NCBI GenBank assembly: GCA_040414495.1
Contig: JBEDUI010000144.1
Location: 1 to 22,839 of the forward strand
DNA: 22,839 bases
Direction: 5' to 3'
From: DATAVB01 sp040414495
Lineage (GTDB): Bacteria > Actinomycetota > Actinomycetes > Mycobacteriales > QHCD01
In this document: piece after piece, positions 1 through 6,896 of the stretch
How positions within the stretch are numbered: position 1 is the first letter of the stretch
Layout: every line of letters begins with the position of its first letter
The notes under the pieces: model-generated
The model's database searches: none
What the model was told of the DNA's origin: nothing
Seen by the model: the letters and a program-made list of their open reading frames with translations, nothing else
Program-made: the position numbers and the translations under genes

Positions 1-856
1 TGCCGACCTTCTGCCCGACCAGGCCCTTGTCCCAGGCCGGAATGACCTGTCCCTCACCAACCGGGAACGGGGCGGCCGCGCCGCCGGGGTGCGATGCCGT
101 CGAGTCGAATTCCTTACCGGTCGACCAGATCACGCCGGTGTACTTGGCCGAGATGGTCTGACCGGACTTGACCGTCGCGCCCTTGCCCTCGATCAGCGGC
201 TGGATGATCAGCTTCGTCGGCGCCGCCGCACCCTTCGGGATCGAGATCGTGGCGTGGTCCTTGGCGTCGACCTTGACCGCTGGCAGGCCGGCCTTCGGCG
301 CTACGGTCGTGCCCTCGGCGTGGTCCAGCGGGGTATGTGCGGCCTTGATGTCCAGCAGCATGACCAGGCTGTCGTTGGCCTGAATGCCCAGATTCTGGTT
401 GCCACCTTGGGATTTGAACCCGTCTGTGGGCGAAATGCCGACCAGGACGCGGGATCCGACGTGCTGGTTGACCATTCCTTTCACGATCCCGGGCAGCACC
501 TGCGACTCGTCGGCCGGGAACGACTGTGGCTGCTTGCCGAACGTCGTGTCGGCCTGCTTGCCGTCACGGCCGTCGACCAACACGTAGTTCACCGAGACGC
601 TCTGGCCCTCCTTCACCGTGGCGCCGTGCCCGGCGGTGACCACCTTGACCGAGGTCTTCTGGACCGAGAACGGCTTCTTGCCCAGGTTGAGCGTGGGCGT
701 CTTGCCGCTCTTGATCGTCACGCTCGACAGCGCCGAGCTAGACGTGGACTTGGACTTCGATGACGAGTTGGACTTGCCAGACGAGCTGGACCCGCAACCG
801 GCGAGGACGACACCGGCTGCGACCAGGGCGGTTACGGCAACGGGGCGAAAACGCAC
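1..856 (-). CDS. FKBP-type peptidyl-prolyl isomerase lipoprotein, tandem domains (3' end cut by window)
   Basis: Secreted, lipid-anchored prolyl isomerase expected to act on the outer face of the membrane. Read from a GTG at 856-854, the protein begins MRFRPVAVTALVAAGVVLAGC, a short basic signal peptide ending in an L-A-G-C lipobox (Cys21). A low-complexity Ser/Lys linker follows (about residues 22-45), then two FKBP-like modules. The first contains NYVLVDGRDGK and VLPGIVKGMVNQHVGSRVLV. The second contains AKYTGVIWSTGKEFDS and QVIPAWDKGLVGQKVG, the classic FKBP active-site loop, and is incomplete at the window edge. GTG 856 was chosen because it gives a proper signal peptide; a GAAGG lies about 9 nt upstream. 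It is the last gene of the minus-strand run pafA, MFS, FKBP. FKBP genes next to pafA are common in actinomycetes. The second domain looks closer to a canonical active isomerase than the first. Confidence 0.88.
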   Translation of the reverse strand, partial: MRFRPVAVTALVAAGVVLAGCGSSSSGKSNSSSKSKSTSSSALSSVTIKSGKTPTLNLGKKPFSVQKTSVKVVTAGHGATVKEGQSVSVNYVLVDGRDGKQADTTFGKQPQSFPADESQVLPGIVKGMVNQHVGSRVLVGISPTDGFKSQGGNQNLGIQANDSLVMLLDIKAAHTPLDHAEGTTVAPKAGLPAVKVDAKDHATISIPKGAAAPTKLIIQPLIEGKGATVKSGQTISAKYTGVIWSTGKEFDSTASHPGGAAAPFPVGEGQVIPAWDKGLVGQKVG

Positions 857-917
857 GCGTGCACAACCTTCGGAGAGTTGACGTTGATGGACGAACACCA
901 CACTGTAGCGGCGGCGG

Positions 918-2126
918 CTAAGAGGACCCTGAGGCAGCGTCGTCCACTGTGCCTACGCTGCCCGCACGGTAGCCGACCAGCAGTTGAACAATCGACAACA
1001 CGATCAACATAAGCAACGAAATGTCCCAGCTTCCGGACGCATCGTGCAGGCTGCCGAACAGCACCGGCCCGGCCGCCGCAATCAGGTAGCCGACCGACTG
1101 CGCCATCGCCGAGAGCGCTGCGGCCTGATGCGGGTCTGTCGCCCGCAACCCCAGGAACGAGAGCGCCAATACCAGCGAACCACCGCTGGCCAGCCCGCCC
1201 AGCACCACCCACAGCAGCGTCAACACCGGCGCGACCAGCAGTCCAAAGAGCGCGATCGCCGCCGTCAACGCCCACCCGACGGCCAGCCACCGTTGGTCGG
1301 GCAACCGCTGGATCAGCACTGGCGTACCGAATGTCGCGGCCAACGCCACAGTCTGGAACACGAACAGCTGCAGGCCGGCGGCCGCGGTGCTGGTGCCGTG
1401 GCTGTGCAGCACGGAAGGCAGCCAGTTGACCAGGGCGTAGAACGTGAACGACTGCAGCCCCATGAACAACGTGACCGCCCACGCCAGCCGGGACCGCAGC
1501 GGCAGCGCCGCCCGGCGTTCCCGGGTCACGGTGCGTTCCCGCAGCTGCGGCACCCACACCACCAGCGCGATCACGACCAACACCAGCCAGAACCCGATCG
1601 CGAACCGCCAACCGCCCGGGGCATGGTCGGCGACCGGAACCGCGATGCCGGACGAGGTCGCGGCCATGATGTTCATGGTGGCGACGTACAGGCTGGTGAC
1701 CACGCCGACCCGCAGCGGAAAGTCCCGCTTCACCACGCTGGGCAGCAGCACATTGCAGATCGCGATCGACGCGCCGATCAAAGCCGTACCGACGAACAGC
1801 GGCCCGAGCCCGGGAATCCAGCGCACCACCAGTCCGAGGAGCAGACCGAGCATCGCCACGAACAGCGTGCGTTCCATCCCGAGCCGACGAGCCAGGCCCG
1901 GCGCGAGAGGTGAGGTGAGTCCGAACGCCAGCACCGGGACGGTGGTCAGTACGCCGGCGAGCGCGCCGCCGAGCCCGTTGGCTGACTTGATCGTCGCCAG
2001 GAGCGGGCCGACCCCGGTGATCGGCGCCCGCATCGTCGCGGCGATGAGCAGGATGCCGGCCAGCAGGAGTCCGACGCGCCGCGGGCTGGCGACGTCGCGC
2101 TGATCCGCGGCGCGCTGCTGCAGCAC
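918..2126 (-). CDS. MFS transporter, CynX/NimT-like (cyanate/nitroimidazole family)
   Basis: Integral membrane transporter of 402 residues with about twelve hydrophobic segments spread evenly along the chain, the usual length and layout of the major facilitator superfamily. The N-terminal stretch LLLAGILLIAATMRAPITGVGPLL, the ANGLGGALAGVLTTVPVLAFGLTSPLAPGLARRLG segment and ICNVLLPSVVKRDFP resemble the CynX/NimT subfamily, whose members are annotated as cyanate or 2-nitroimidazole transporters; the real substrate cannot be read from sequence. The GTG start at 2126-2124 has only a weak G-rich upstream element. It lies 43 bp downstream of pafA on the same strand and may be read through from it. 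No cyanase or other catabolic partner is visible nearby, so its presence between pafA and the FKBP gene looks incidental. Confidence 0.85.
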   Translation of the reverse strand: MLQQRAADQRDVASPRRVGLLLAGILLIAATMRAPITGVGPLLATIKSANGLGGALAGVLTTVPVLAFGLTSPLAPGLARRLGMERTLFVAMLGLLLGLVVRWIPGLGPLFVGTALIGASIAICNVLLPSVVKRDFPLRVGVVTSLYVATMNIMAATSSGIAVPVADHAPGGWRFAIGFWLVLVVIALVVWVPQLRERTVTRERRAALPLRSRLAWAVTLFMGLQSFTFYALVNWLPSVLHSHGTSTAAAGLQLFVFQTVALAATFGTPVLIQRLPDQRWLAVGWALTAAIALFGLLVAPVLTLLWVVLGGLASGGSLVLALSFLGLRATDPHQAAALSAMAQSVGYLIAAAGPVLFGSLHDASGSWDISLLMLIVLSIVQLLVGYRAGSVGTVDDAASGSS

Positions 2127-2169
2127 GGTGACACCCCAGTTCGTTCGGTGGATTCGCGGGACCGCCGGA

Positions 2170-3528
2170 CTACATGCCCGCGATGAGCTTCTCCACCCGC
2201 TCGTCCACGGAGCGGAACGGATCCTTGCACAGGACCGTCCGCTGGGCCTGGTCGTTCAGCTTGAGGTGTACCCAGTCGACGGTGAAGTCGCGGCGCCGCT
2301 CCTGCGCCCGCCGGATGAACTCCCCCCGTAGCCGGGCCCGGGTGGTCTGCGGAGGAATGCTCTTGGCCTCGAAAATCGCGATGTCGCGGGTGACCCGGGC
2401 GACCTTCTGCTTGCGCTCCAACAGGTAGTACAGCCCGCGGCCGCGATGAATGTCGTGGTACGCCAGGTCGAGCTGGGCGACCCGCGGCGAGGACAGCGGC
2501 AGGTCGTACTTGGCCCGGTACCGCTCGATCAGCTGGTACTTGGTGGCCCAGTCGATCTCGCGGTCGATCAACGACAGGTCACCGGTCTCGATCGCGGTCA
2601 GCGTACGGCCCCACAGGTCCATCACCCGGCGGGTCACCGGGTCGTTGATGTGCCGCTCGACGAAGTCGACCGCCTTGGCGTAATACTCCCGCTGCACGTC
2701 CAGCGCGGTGACCTCGCGCCCGTTGGCCAGCCGGATCCGCTTGCGACCGGTGATGTCGTGCGAGACCTCACGGATCGCCCGGATCGGGTTCTCCAGGGTC
2801 AGGTCGCGCATCACGACGTTGGCCTCGATCATCTTCAGCACGATGTCGGCCGACCCGATCTTGAGCAAGGTGGTGGCCTCGTTCATGTTGGAGTCGCCAA
2901 CGATGACGTGCAGTCGGCGGAACCGCTCGGCGTCGGCGTGCGGTTCGTCCCGCGTGTTGATGATCGGCCGCGACCGGGTGGTGGCCGAGGAGACGCCCTC
3001 CCAGATGTGCTCGGCCCGCTGGCTCGCGCAGTAGACCGCGCCGCGCGGGGTCTGCAGCACCTTCCCCGCCCCGCACAGCAACTGCCGCGTGACCAGGAAC
3101 GGAATCAGGATGTCGGCGAGCTTGGAGAAGTCGCCAGGCCGGCCGACCAGGTAGTTCTCATGGCAGCCGTACGAGTTGCCGGCCGAGTCGGTGTTGTTCT
3201 TGAACAGGAAGATGTCGCCGGAGATGCCCTCGTCGTGTAGCCGACGTTCGGCGTCGACGAGCAGTCCCTCGAGAATCCGCTCGCCGGCCTTGTCGTGCAC
3301 GACCAGATCGACGATCGAGTCACACTCGGGCGTCGCGTATTCCGGGTGCGACCCGACATCCAGGTACAGCCTGGCCCCGTTGCGCAGGAAGACATTGCTA
3401 CTGCGCCCCCACGAGACGACCCGGCGAAACAAATAGCGGGCCACCTCGTCCGGGGAGAGCCGGCGCTGACCATGGAAGGTACAGGTGACGCCATACTCGT
3501 TCTCTAATCCGAAGATGCGGCGATCCAC
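2170..3528 (-). CDS. pafA: Pup--protein ligase PafA
   Basis: Cytoplasmic ligase that uses ATP to phosphorylate the C-terminal Glu of Pup and join it to lysine side chains of target proteins. The 452-residue length equals M. tuberculosis PafA. The family signature RRIFGLENEYGVT at residues 3-15 carries Glu9, a metal/ATP ligand, and the segment NGARLYLDVGSHPEYATPEC carries Asp57, the catalytic base position. KNNTDSAGNSYGCHENYLVGRPGDF, IINTRDEPHAD and RLHVIVGDSNMNEATT are further hallmark blocks shared with Dop. It lacks the roughly 40-residue loop before the NGARLY block that marks Dop. The start is a GTG with no Shine-Dalgarno; a TAGGCT hexamer lies exactly 6 nt upstream, so the mRNA is probably leaderless. 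It is separated from prcA by a plus-strand TetR/tautomerase pair. No pafB or pafC is seen downstream within the window. Confidence 0.97.
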   Translation of the reverse strand: MDRRIFGLENEYGVTCTFHGQRRLSPDEVARYLFRRVVSWGRSSNVFLRNGARLYLDVGSHPEYATPECDSIVDLVVHDKAGERILEGLLVDAERRLHDEGISGDIFLFKNNTDSAGNSYGCHENYLVGRPGDFSKLADILIPFLVTRQLLCGAGKVLQTPRGAVYCASQRAEHIWEGVSSATTRSRPIINTRDEPHADAERFRRLHVIVGDSNMNEATTLLKIGSADIVLKMIEANVVMRDLTLENPIRAIREVSHDITGRKRIRLANGREVTALDVQREYYAKAVDFVERHINDPVTRRVMDLWGRTLTAIETGDLSLIDREIDWATKYQLIERYRAKYDLPLSSPRVAQLDLAYHDIHRGRGLYYLLERKQKVARVTRDIAIFEAKSIPPQTTRARLRGEFIRRAQERRRDFTVDWVHLKLNDQAQRTVLCKDPFRSVDERVEKLIAGM

Positions 3529-3534
3529 GTAACC

Positions 3535-3540
3535 AGCCTA
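3535..3540 (-). promoter_or_regulatory. Candidate -10 element of pafA (leaderless)
   Basis: TAGGCT on the minus strand fits the actinobacterial -10 pattern TANNNT. Exactly 6 nt (ggttac) separate it from the GTG start of pafA, which places the transcript start at or next to the start codon. No convincing -35 was found at 16-18 nt spacing. Confidence 0.5.
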
Positions 3541-3695
3541 ATGTGCGCAGGGGTCGGAATGCCGTTGGACGCGGGGGTTTTCGTACGCCTTAGCGCCGAT
3601 GTGCTCCCGAGATGAGCCATTGGATCTCCTTCCTGTCGCCGCCCGATGCCGATCCCGCAACGCCTGGCACCGATTCGGGGAAATCCGCTGCGAGT

Positions 3696-3716
3696 GTACC
3701 TACTAGTACGTACGAT
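3696..3716 (+). promoter_or_regulatory. Palindromic operator overlapping a leaderless -10 (TetR gene)
   Basis: Positions 3696-3713 read GTACCTACTAGTACGTAC, an 18-bp inverted repeat symmetric about 3704/3705 with one mismatched pair (3700/3709). It contains the perfect palindromes TACTAGTA and GTACGTAC. TACGAT at 3711-3716 is a TANNNT -10 element ending exactly 6 nt before the GTG at 3723. A TetR dimer bound here would block RNA polymerase, so autorepression of the TetR/tautomerase pair is the likely logic (inference). Confidence 0.6.
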
Positions 3717-3722
3717 CTCCGC

Positions 3723-4283
3723 GTGGATACTCGCGACCGTTTGATCCGGAGCACCGGCGCCCTGCTGTGGGAGCGCGGGTACACCGGCACCAGTCCGCGC
3801 GCGATCCAGGAGCGGGCCGGAGCCGGACAGGGCAGCATGTACCACCACTTCTCCGGTAAGCCGGACCTTGCGCTCGCGGCGATGCAACTCGGCGCCGACG
3901 AGATGCGGGCCGACATCGAGACGCAGTTCGCGACCGAGGGCACCGCGTTGGACAAGGTCGAGGCGTACCTACGCCGGGAACGCGACGTGTTGCGGGGCTG
4001 CCGGGTCGGGCGCCTGGTCCAGGATCCGGACATCGTCGCCAGTCCACGGCTGCGCGAGCCGCTGCAGGAGACGTTCGACTGGCTGTGCGGCGCTCTGGCC
4101 GAGATCCTCGCCGCCGGCCAGCGCGACGGCGACATCGCCCGATCCCTCGATCCGGTCGACACCGCGGCCACGATCGCGGCGGTGTTGCAGGGCGGCTACG
4201 TCCTGGCCCGGGCCGCACAGTCGGTCGAGCCGTTCGAGCACGCCATCAACGGGGCGTTGGCGTTACTGGCCGCCGCCCGTTAG
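3723..4283 (+). CDS. TetR/AcrR-family transcriptional regulator
   Basis: DNA-binding repressor of 186 residues. The N-terminal helix-turn-helix is clear: TRDRLIRSTGALLWERGYTGTSPRAIQERAGAGQGSMYHHFSGKPDLALAAM (about residues 3-54), with the family-typical GSMYHHFSGK at the recognition helix. The C-terminal ligand/dimer domain contains VGRLVQDPDIVASPRLREPLQ and resembles the LmrA/YxaF-type TetR group; the ligand is unknown. An upstream in-frame ATG at 3612 would add 37 residues unlike any TetR N-terminus and would cover the palindromic operator. GTG 3723 fits the domain boundary and lies 6 nt after TACGAT, so it is preferred. It is 27 bp from the downstream tautomerase gene and probably controls it. 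The pair runs opposite to the flanking pafA and prcA genes. Confidence 0.88.
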   Translation: MDTRDRLIRSTGALLWERGYTGTSPRAIQERAGAGQGSMYHHFSGKPDLALAAMQLGADEMRADIETQFATEGTALDKVEAYLRRERDVLRGCRVGRLVQDPDIVASPRLREPLQETFDWLCGALAEILAAGQRDGDIARSLDPVDTAATIAAVLQGGYVLARAAQSVEPFEHAINGALALLAAAR

Positions 4284-4310
4284 GTAACCGACCGAACAGG
4301 AGTTCCCGAC

Positions 4311-4712
4311 ATGCCCTTGGTCCGCATCGACGTACTGTCCAACGGCAACCCTGACACGACGGCCACCAGGCTGAGCGCGATCGGTGACGCGGTGCACCAG
4401 GCCATGACCGAAACCATCAGCGTGCCCAACGACGATTTGTTTCAAATCCTGACTGGCCACAACAACGGCGGTGTTCAGTACGACCCCGACTATCTGGGCG
4501 TGCACCGTGATGACGGAATTGTCTTCATCACGATCACGATGCGGGTCGGCCGGACTGATGAGCAGAAAAAGGCGCTATATAGGCGAATCGTCGAGCTGGC
4601 GGCGCAACGGGCCGAGGTTCGCCCGGACAATGTGCTGATCTGCGTAACCGAGAATCAGTCGATCGACTGGTCGTTCGGCAACGGCGTGGCGCAGATGGTG
4701 AGCGGCCGCTAA
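4311..4712 (+). CDS. Tautomerase-superfamily protein
   Basis: Small protein of 133 residues starting Met-Pro (MPLVRIDVLSNG). In this superfamily Met is removed and Pro1 acts as the catalytic base. The length is about twice that of 4-oxalocrotonate tautomerase and near that of malonate semialdehyde decarboxylase-like or Tautomerase_2 members. The segment ITITMRVGRTDEQKKALYRRIVE in the second half has the arginines and following helix typical of those enzymes. The substrate is unknown. A strong Shine-Dalgarno (AGGAG) lies 8 nt before the ATG. It is co-directional with the TetR gene 27 bp upstream. Several A/T-rich codons (for example around 4437-4450 and 4561-4580) make its base use slightly less GC-rich than its neighbours, which hints at acquisition. 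Its TAA stop overlaps the prcA stop on the other strand by two bases. Confidence 0.85.
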   Translation: MPLVRIDVLSNGNPDTTATRLSAIGDAVHQAMTETISVPNDDLFQILTGHNNGGVQYDPDYLGVHRDDGIVFITITMRVGRTDEQKKALYRRIVELAAQRAEVRPDNVLICVTENQSIDWSFGNGVAQMVSGR

Positions 4713-5440
4713 TCGCCCGACGGCTCGGAGGTCTGCTGTCCGGCATCGGAGGCCGGGAGCAGGCTCTCCAACGCCTCACCGCGCAGCCGGCGGAAGGCCC
4801 GCTTGGCCCGATCCCGTTCCAGCACGGCGACCTCCAACTGCGTACTGGCCAGCTGACGCGGCTGGTCGGCGCCGGAGTTCGCCAGCGCGTGGACCGCGGC
4901 CTGCACCGCCTCGCCGAGCGCCATGCCAGGCCGGTAGTTCTCCCGCAGCGTCGCCGCGATCGCGTCGGACTGCCCGCCCATCACCGCGAAGTCCGGTTCG
5001 TCGTAGATGGAGCCGTCGTACGTGAGGCGGAACAGCTGGTCCGAATCGGCCCGGGCACCCACCTCGCCCACGCAGATCTCGACCTCGTACGGCTTCTGCT
5101 GCTCGGTGAAGATCGACCCGAGCGTCTGGGCGTACGCGTTGGCGATGGCCCGTCCGCTGACGTCACGCCGGCTGTTCGAATACCCGATCAGCTCGGCATA
5201 CCGGACGCCGGCGACCCGAAGGTTCTCGTACTCGTTGTAGCGACCCGCGGCGGCGAACCCGATCCGGTCGTAGATCTCGCTGAGCTTGCGCAGTGTGCTC
5301 GACGGATTCTCGGCGACGAACAACACGCCGTCGGCCACCTTCAACGCGATCACACCCCGGCCCCGCGCCACGTTCTTGCGGGCGAAGTCCGAGCGATCGC
5401 GCATGATCTGCTCGGCCGAGGCGTAGAACGGCATCGTCAT
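4709..5440 (-). CDS. prcA: 20S proteasome alpha subunit PrcA
   Basis: Structural outer-ring subunit of the bacterial 20S proteasome, 243 residues. The N-terminus MTMPFYASAEQIMRDRSDFARKNVARGRGVIALK matches actinobacterial PrcA, whose first residues form the gate and whose ring surface docks the HbYX-like tail of Mpa. Later blocks, LRKLSEIYDRIGFAAAGRYNEYENLRVAGV and YDGSIYDEPDFAVMGG, are typical alpha-subunit sequence. The C-terminal ~30 residues are variable, as usual. ATG 5440 is preferred over the ATG two codons downstream because AAGGAG lies 10-11 nt upstream; the longer open frame to 5662 overlaps prcB and is not plausible. It lies 58 bp downstream of prcB on the same strand and is convergent with the tautomerase gene. 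Confidence 0.96.
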   Translation of the reverse strand: MTMPFYASAEQIMRDRSDFARKNVARGRGVIALKVADGVLFVAENPSSTLRKLSEIYDRIGFAAAGRYNEYENLRVAGVRYAELIGYSNSRRDVSGRAIANAYAQTLGSIFTEQQKPYEVEICVGEVGARADSDQLFRLTYDGSIYDEPDFAVMGGQSDAIAATLRENYRPGMALGEAVQAAVHALANSGADQPRQLASTQLEVAVLERDRAKRAFRRLRGEALESLLPASDAGQQTSEPSGD

Positions 5441-5498
5441 GGGTCGTGTGCTCCTTCGCGGGCGACGTTGGCTGGCTGTCGGACGGCCGGTCGAGCAG

Positions 5499-6341
5499 CT
5501 AGGAAACGCCGCCGGGGTTGTTACGGCGCTCGGCGATGACCGCGTCCGCGACCGCCGCCACCGACGCGTCCTCGACCCGCTCGGTGCCCTCCGCGGTGAC
5601 CAGGAAAACTGTCGGGAAGATCTGCCGGGACACGTCCGGGCCACCGGTGGCCGAATCCTCATCGGCGGCGTCGTAGAGCGCGTCCACCGCCATCGTGACG
5701 GCCTCGTCCCGGCTCAACCCGGCCCGCCAACGCTTTTTCAGCGTGCCCTTGGCGAACAGCGAACCGGATCCGACGCCGTCGTACCCGGTTTCCTCATGAA
5801 ACGCACCGGCCGGGTCATAGCTGAAGATCCGGCCTGCCTGCCCGGATTCGGCGTCCAGGTCGTAGCCGGCGAACAACGGAATCGCGGCCAGCCCCTGCAT
5901 GGCCAGACCCAGGTTGCCGCGCACCATGGCGGCGAGCCGGTTGGCCTTGCCGTCCAGGGTCAACGGCGTTCCGTTGAGCCGCTCGTAATGCTCCAACTCC
6001 ACCTGGAACAGGCGGACCATCTCGACAGCGATACCGGCGGTGCCGGCGTATCCGATGAGGCTGTAGTCGTCGGCGGCGTTCACCTTCTCGACGTTGCGCT
6101 GGGCGATCAGATTGCCCATGGTCGCCCGGCGGTCGCCGGCCATCAGCACACCATCGGCGAAGTTCAGCGCGATGATCGTGGTGCCGTGCGGGGCCAGTCC
6201 CTCGGCCGAGCCCGGTGGCAGCGGCCGCCGTCCCGGCAGCAGATCCGGCGCTGCCGCGGACAGGAAATCGACGAACGACGACGACCCGATCGCGGTGAAC
6301 GGCGCCGAAAATCGCCCCGGCAAGCCCTGCTCGAAAGCCAC
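5499..6341 (-). CDS. prcB: 20S proteasome beta subunit PrcB (propeptide form)
   Basis: Catalytic subunit of the 20S proteasome, 280 residues as translated. The first 53 residues, rich in Gly, Ser and Pro, form a propeptide ending LAPHG. Cleavage exposes Thr54, which becomes the Thr1 nucleophile in TTIIALNFADGVLMAGDRRAT. Counting from it, Asp17 and Lys33 (RNVEKVN) are both in place, so the active site is intact. GYDGVGSGSLFAKGTLKKR is the typical C-terminal half. The GTG start at 6341 has AGGGAG a few nt upstream and gives the expected propeptide length; longer in-frame extensions run through a tandem repeat and are rejected. It lies 194 bp after pup and 58 bp before prcA, in one transcription direction. 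Confidence 0.96.
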   Translation of the reverse strand: MAFEQGLPGRFSAPFTAIGSSSFVDFLSAAAPDLLPGRRPLPPGSAEGLAPHGTTIIALNFADGVLMAGDRRATMGNLIAQRNVEKVNAADDYSLIGYAGTAGIAVEMVRLFQVELEHYERLNGTPLTLDGKANRLAAMVRGNLGLAMQGLAAIPLFAGYDLDAESGQAGRIFSYDPAGAFHEETGYDGVGSGSLFAKGTLKKRWRAGLSRDEAVTMAVDALYDAADEDSATGGPDVSRQIFPTVFLVTAEGTERVEDASVAAVADAVIAERRNNPGGVS

Positions 6342-6416
6342 GTCTCTCCCTGTCCGAGTCGGTCGCTGACTGTGCCGCTTGCTGTGTTGCCGTTGTGCCC
6401 GTACATCAAGATCAGG

Positions 6417-6443
6417 CCCAACGATTGGCACCCTACCGTTGGG
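6417..6443. repeat. Small inverted repeat upstream of prcB
   Basis: CCCAACG (6417-6423) and CGTTGGG (6437-6443) are perfect 7-bp arms around a 13-nt loop. On the minus strand the loop contains TAGGGT (6435-6430), a TANNNT hexamer about 90 nt before prcB, so this may be a secondary prcB promoter with an overlapping operator or simply an mRNA hairpin. No good -35 is present. Confidence 0.35.
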
Positions 6444-6455
6444 TCGCGCGGCGCC

Positions 6456-6505
6456 GCAGCGGCCATGGCCCCGCCACGCCGCAGCGGCCATGGCCCCGCC
6501 ACGCC
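6456..6505. repeat. Perfect 25-bp tandem duplication in the pup-prcB gap
   Basis: Two identical 25-bp units abut at 6456-6480 and 6481-6505. A degenerate third start follows at 6506. Each unit contains the perfect palindrome GGCCATGGCC (6461-6470 and 6486-6495), and GCCGCAGCGGC hairpin sequence spans each unit start. The period is not a multiple of three and it lies outside coding sequence, within the transcript joining pup and prcB. Confidence 0.85.
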
Positions 6506-6535
6506 GAAGCGCATGCGGGGCCGGCTCGCCAAGGC

Positions 6536-6751
6536 CTACTGCCCGCCCTTTTGCACGTACGCGCGGACGAACTCTTCCGCGTTCTCCTCTAGCACGTCGT
6601 CGATCTCATCCAGCATCGAATCGACGTCCTCGGTCAGCTTTTCCTGACGCGCCTGGGCGTCAGCCGGCGCACCTTCTGGCTCCGGCGCATCCGGGGTCTC
6701 GTCCTCGCGGCGCGTGGCGCGCCCCTGTCCCCCTTGCTCTTGCTTGGCCAT
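6536..6751 (-). CDS. pup: Prokaryotic ubiquitin-like protein Pup
   Basis: Small intrinsically disordered modifier, 71 residues, very acidic. It begins MAKQEQGGQGRATRREDE. The C-terminal half, EKLTEDVDSMLDEIDDVLEENAEEFVRAYVQKGGQ, carries the coiled-coil-forming region that docks on Mpa and the ligases. It ends Gly-Gly-Gln, so it must be deamidated by Dop to Gly-Gly-Glu before PafA can attach it. The ATG at 6751 is preceded by a purine-rich GGAAGGGG about 6 nt upstream. A longer frame to 6820 adds non-Pup-like residues and is rejected. It lies 145 bp downstream of dop and 194 bp upstream of prcB. That second gap is unusually long for this operon and holds a tandem duplication. Confidence 0.96.
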   Translation of the reverse strand: MAKQEQGGQGRATRREDETPDAPEPEGAPADAQARQEKLTEDVDSMLDEIDDVLEENAEEFVRAYVQKGGQ

Positions 6752-6896
6752 GCCTGTCCCCTTCCGCTCAAGTTCCGCGGTCCCCGCACCCACAGCCAAA
6801 TTACCTTGCAATACCGACAATTTCCCGTGCCAGCGCCATGTTGTGCGGTGTCGTTAACTTGCTGCGCTGTGAGCGAACGCGGGGGTTACTAACTCC

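Noticed and set aside
3612..3722. N-terminal extension of the TetR gene from ATG 3612
   Set aside because: The 37 added residues are unlike TetR N-termini and cover a palindromic operator and a -10 element; GTG 3723 fits the domain and promoter.
5441..5662. N-terminal extension of prcA to 5662
   Set aside because: It overlaps prcB in another frame and is Arg/Ser-rich shadow sequence; ATG 5440 has a good Shine-Dalgarno and a canonical PrcA N-terminus.
6342..6491. N-terminal extension of prcB through the 25-bp repeats
   Set aside because: GTG 6341 has AGGGAG upstream and gives a 53-residue propeptide, close to known PrcB; the extension is repeat-derived.
6752..6896. pup promoter with TAATTT at 6803-6798 (minus strand)
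   Set aside because: The hexamer is plausible but no -35 is found at 16-18 nt; too weak to list as a feature.
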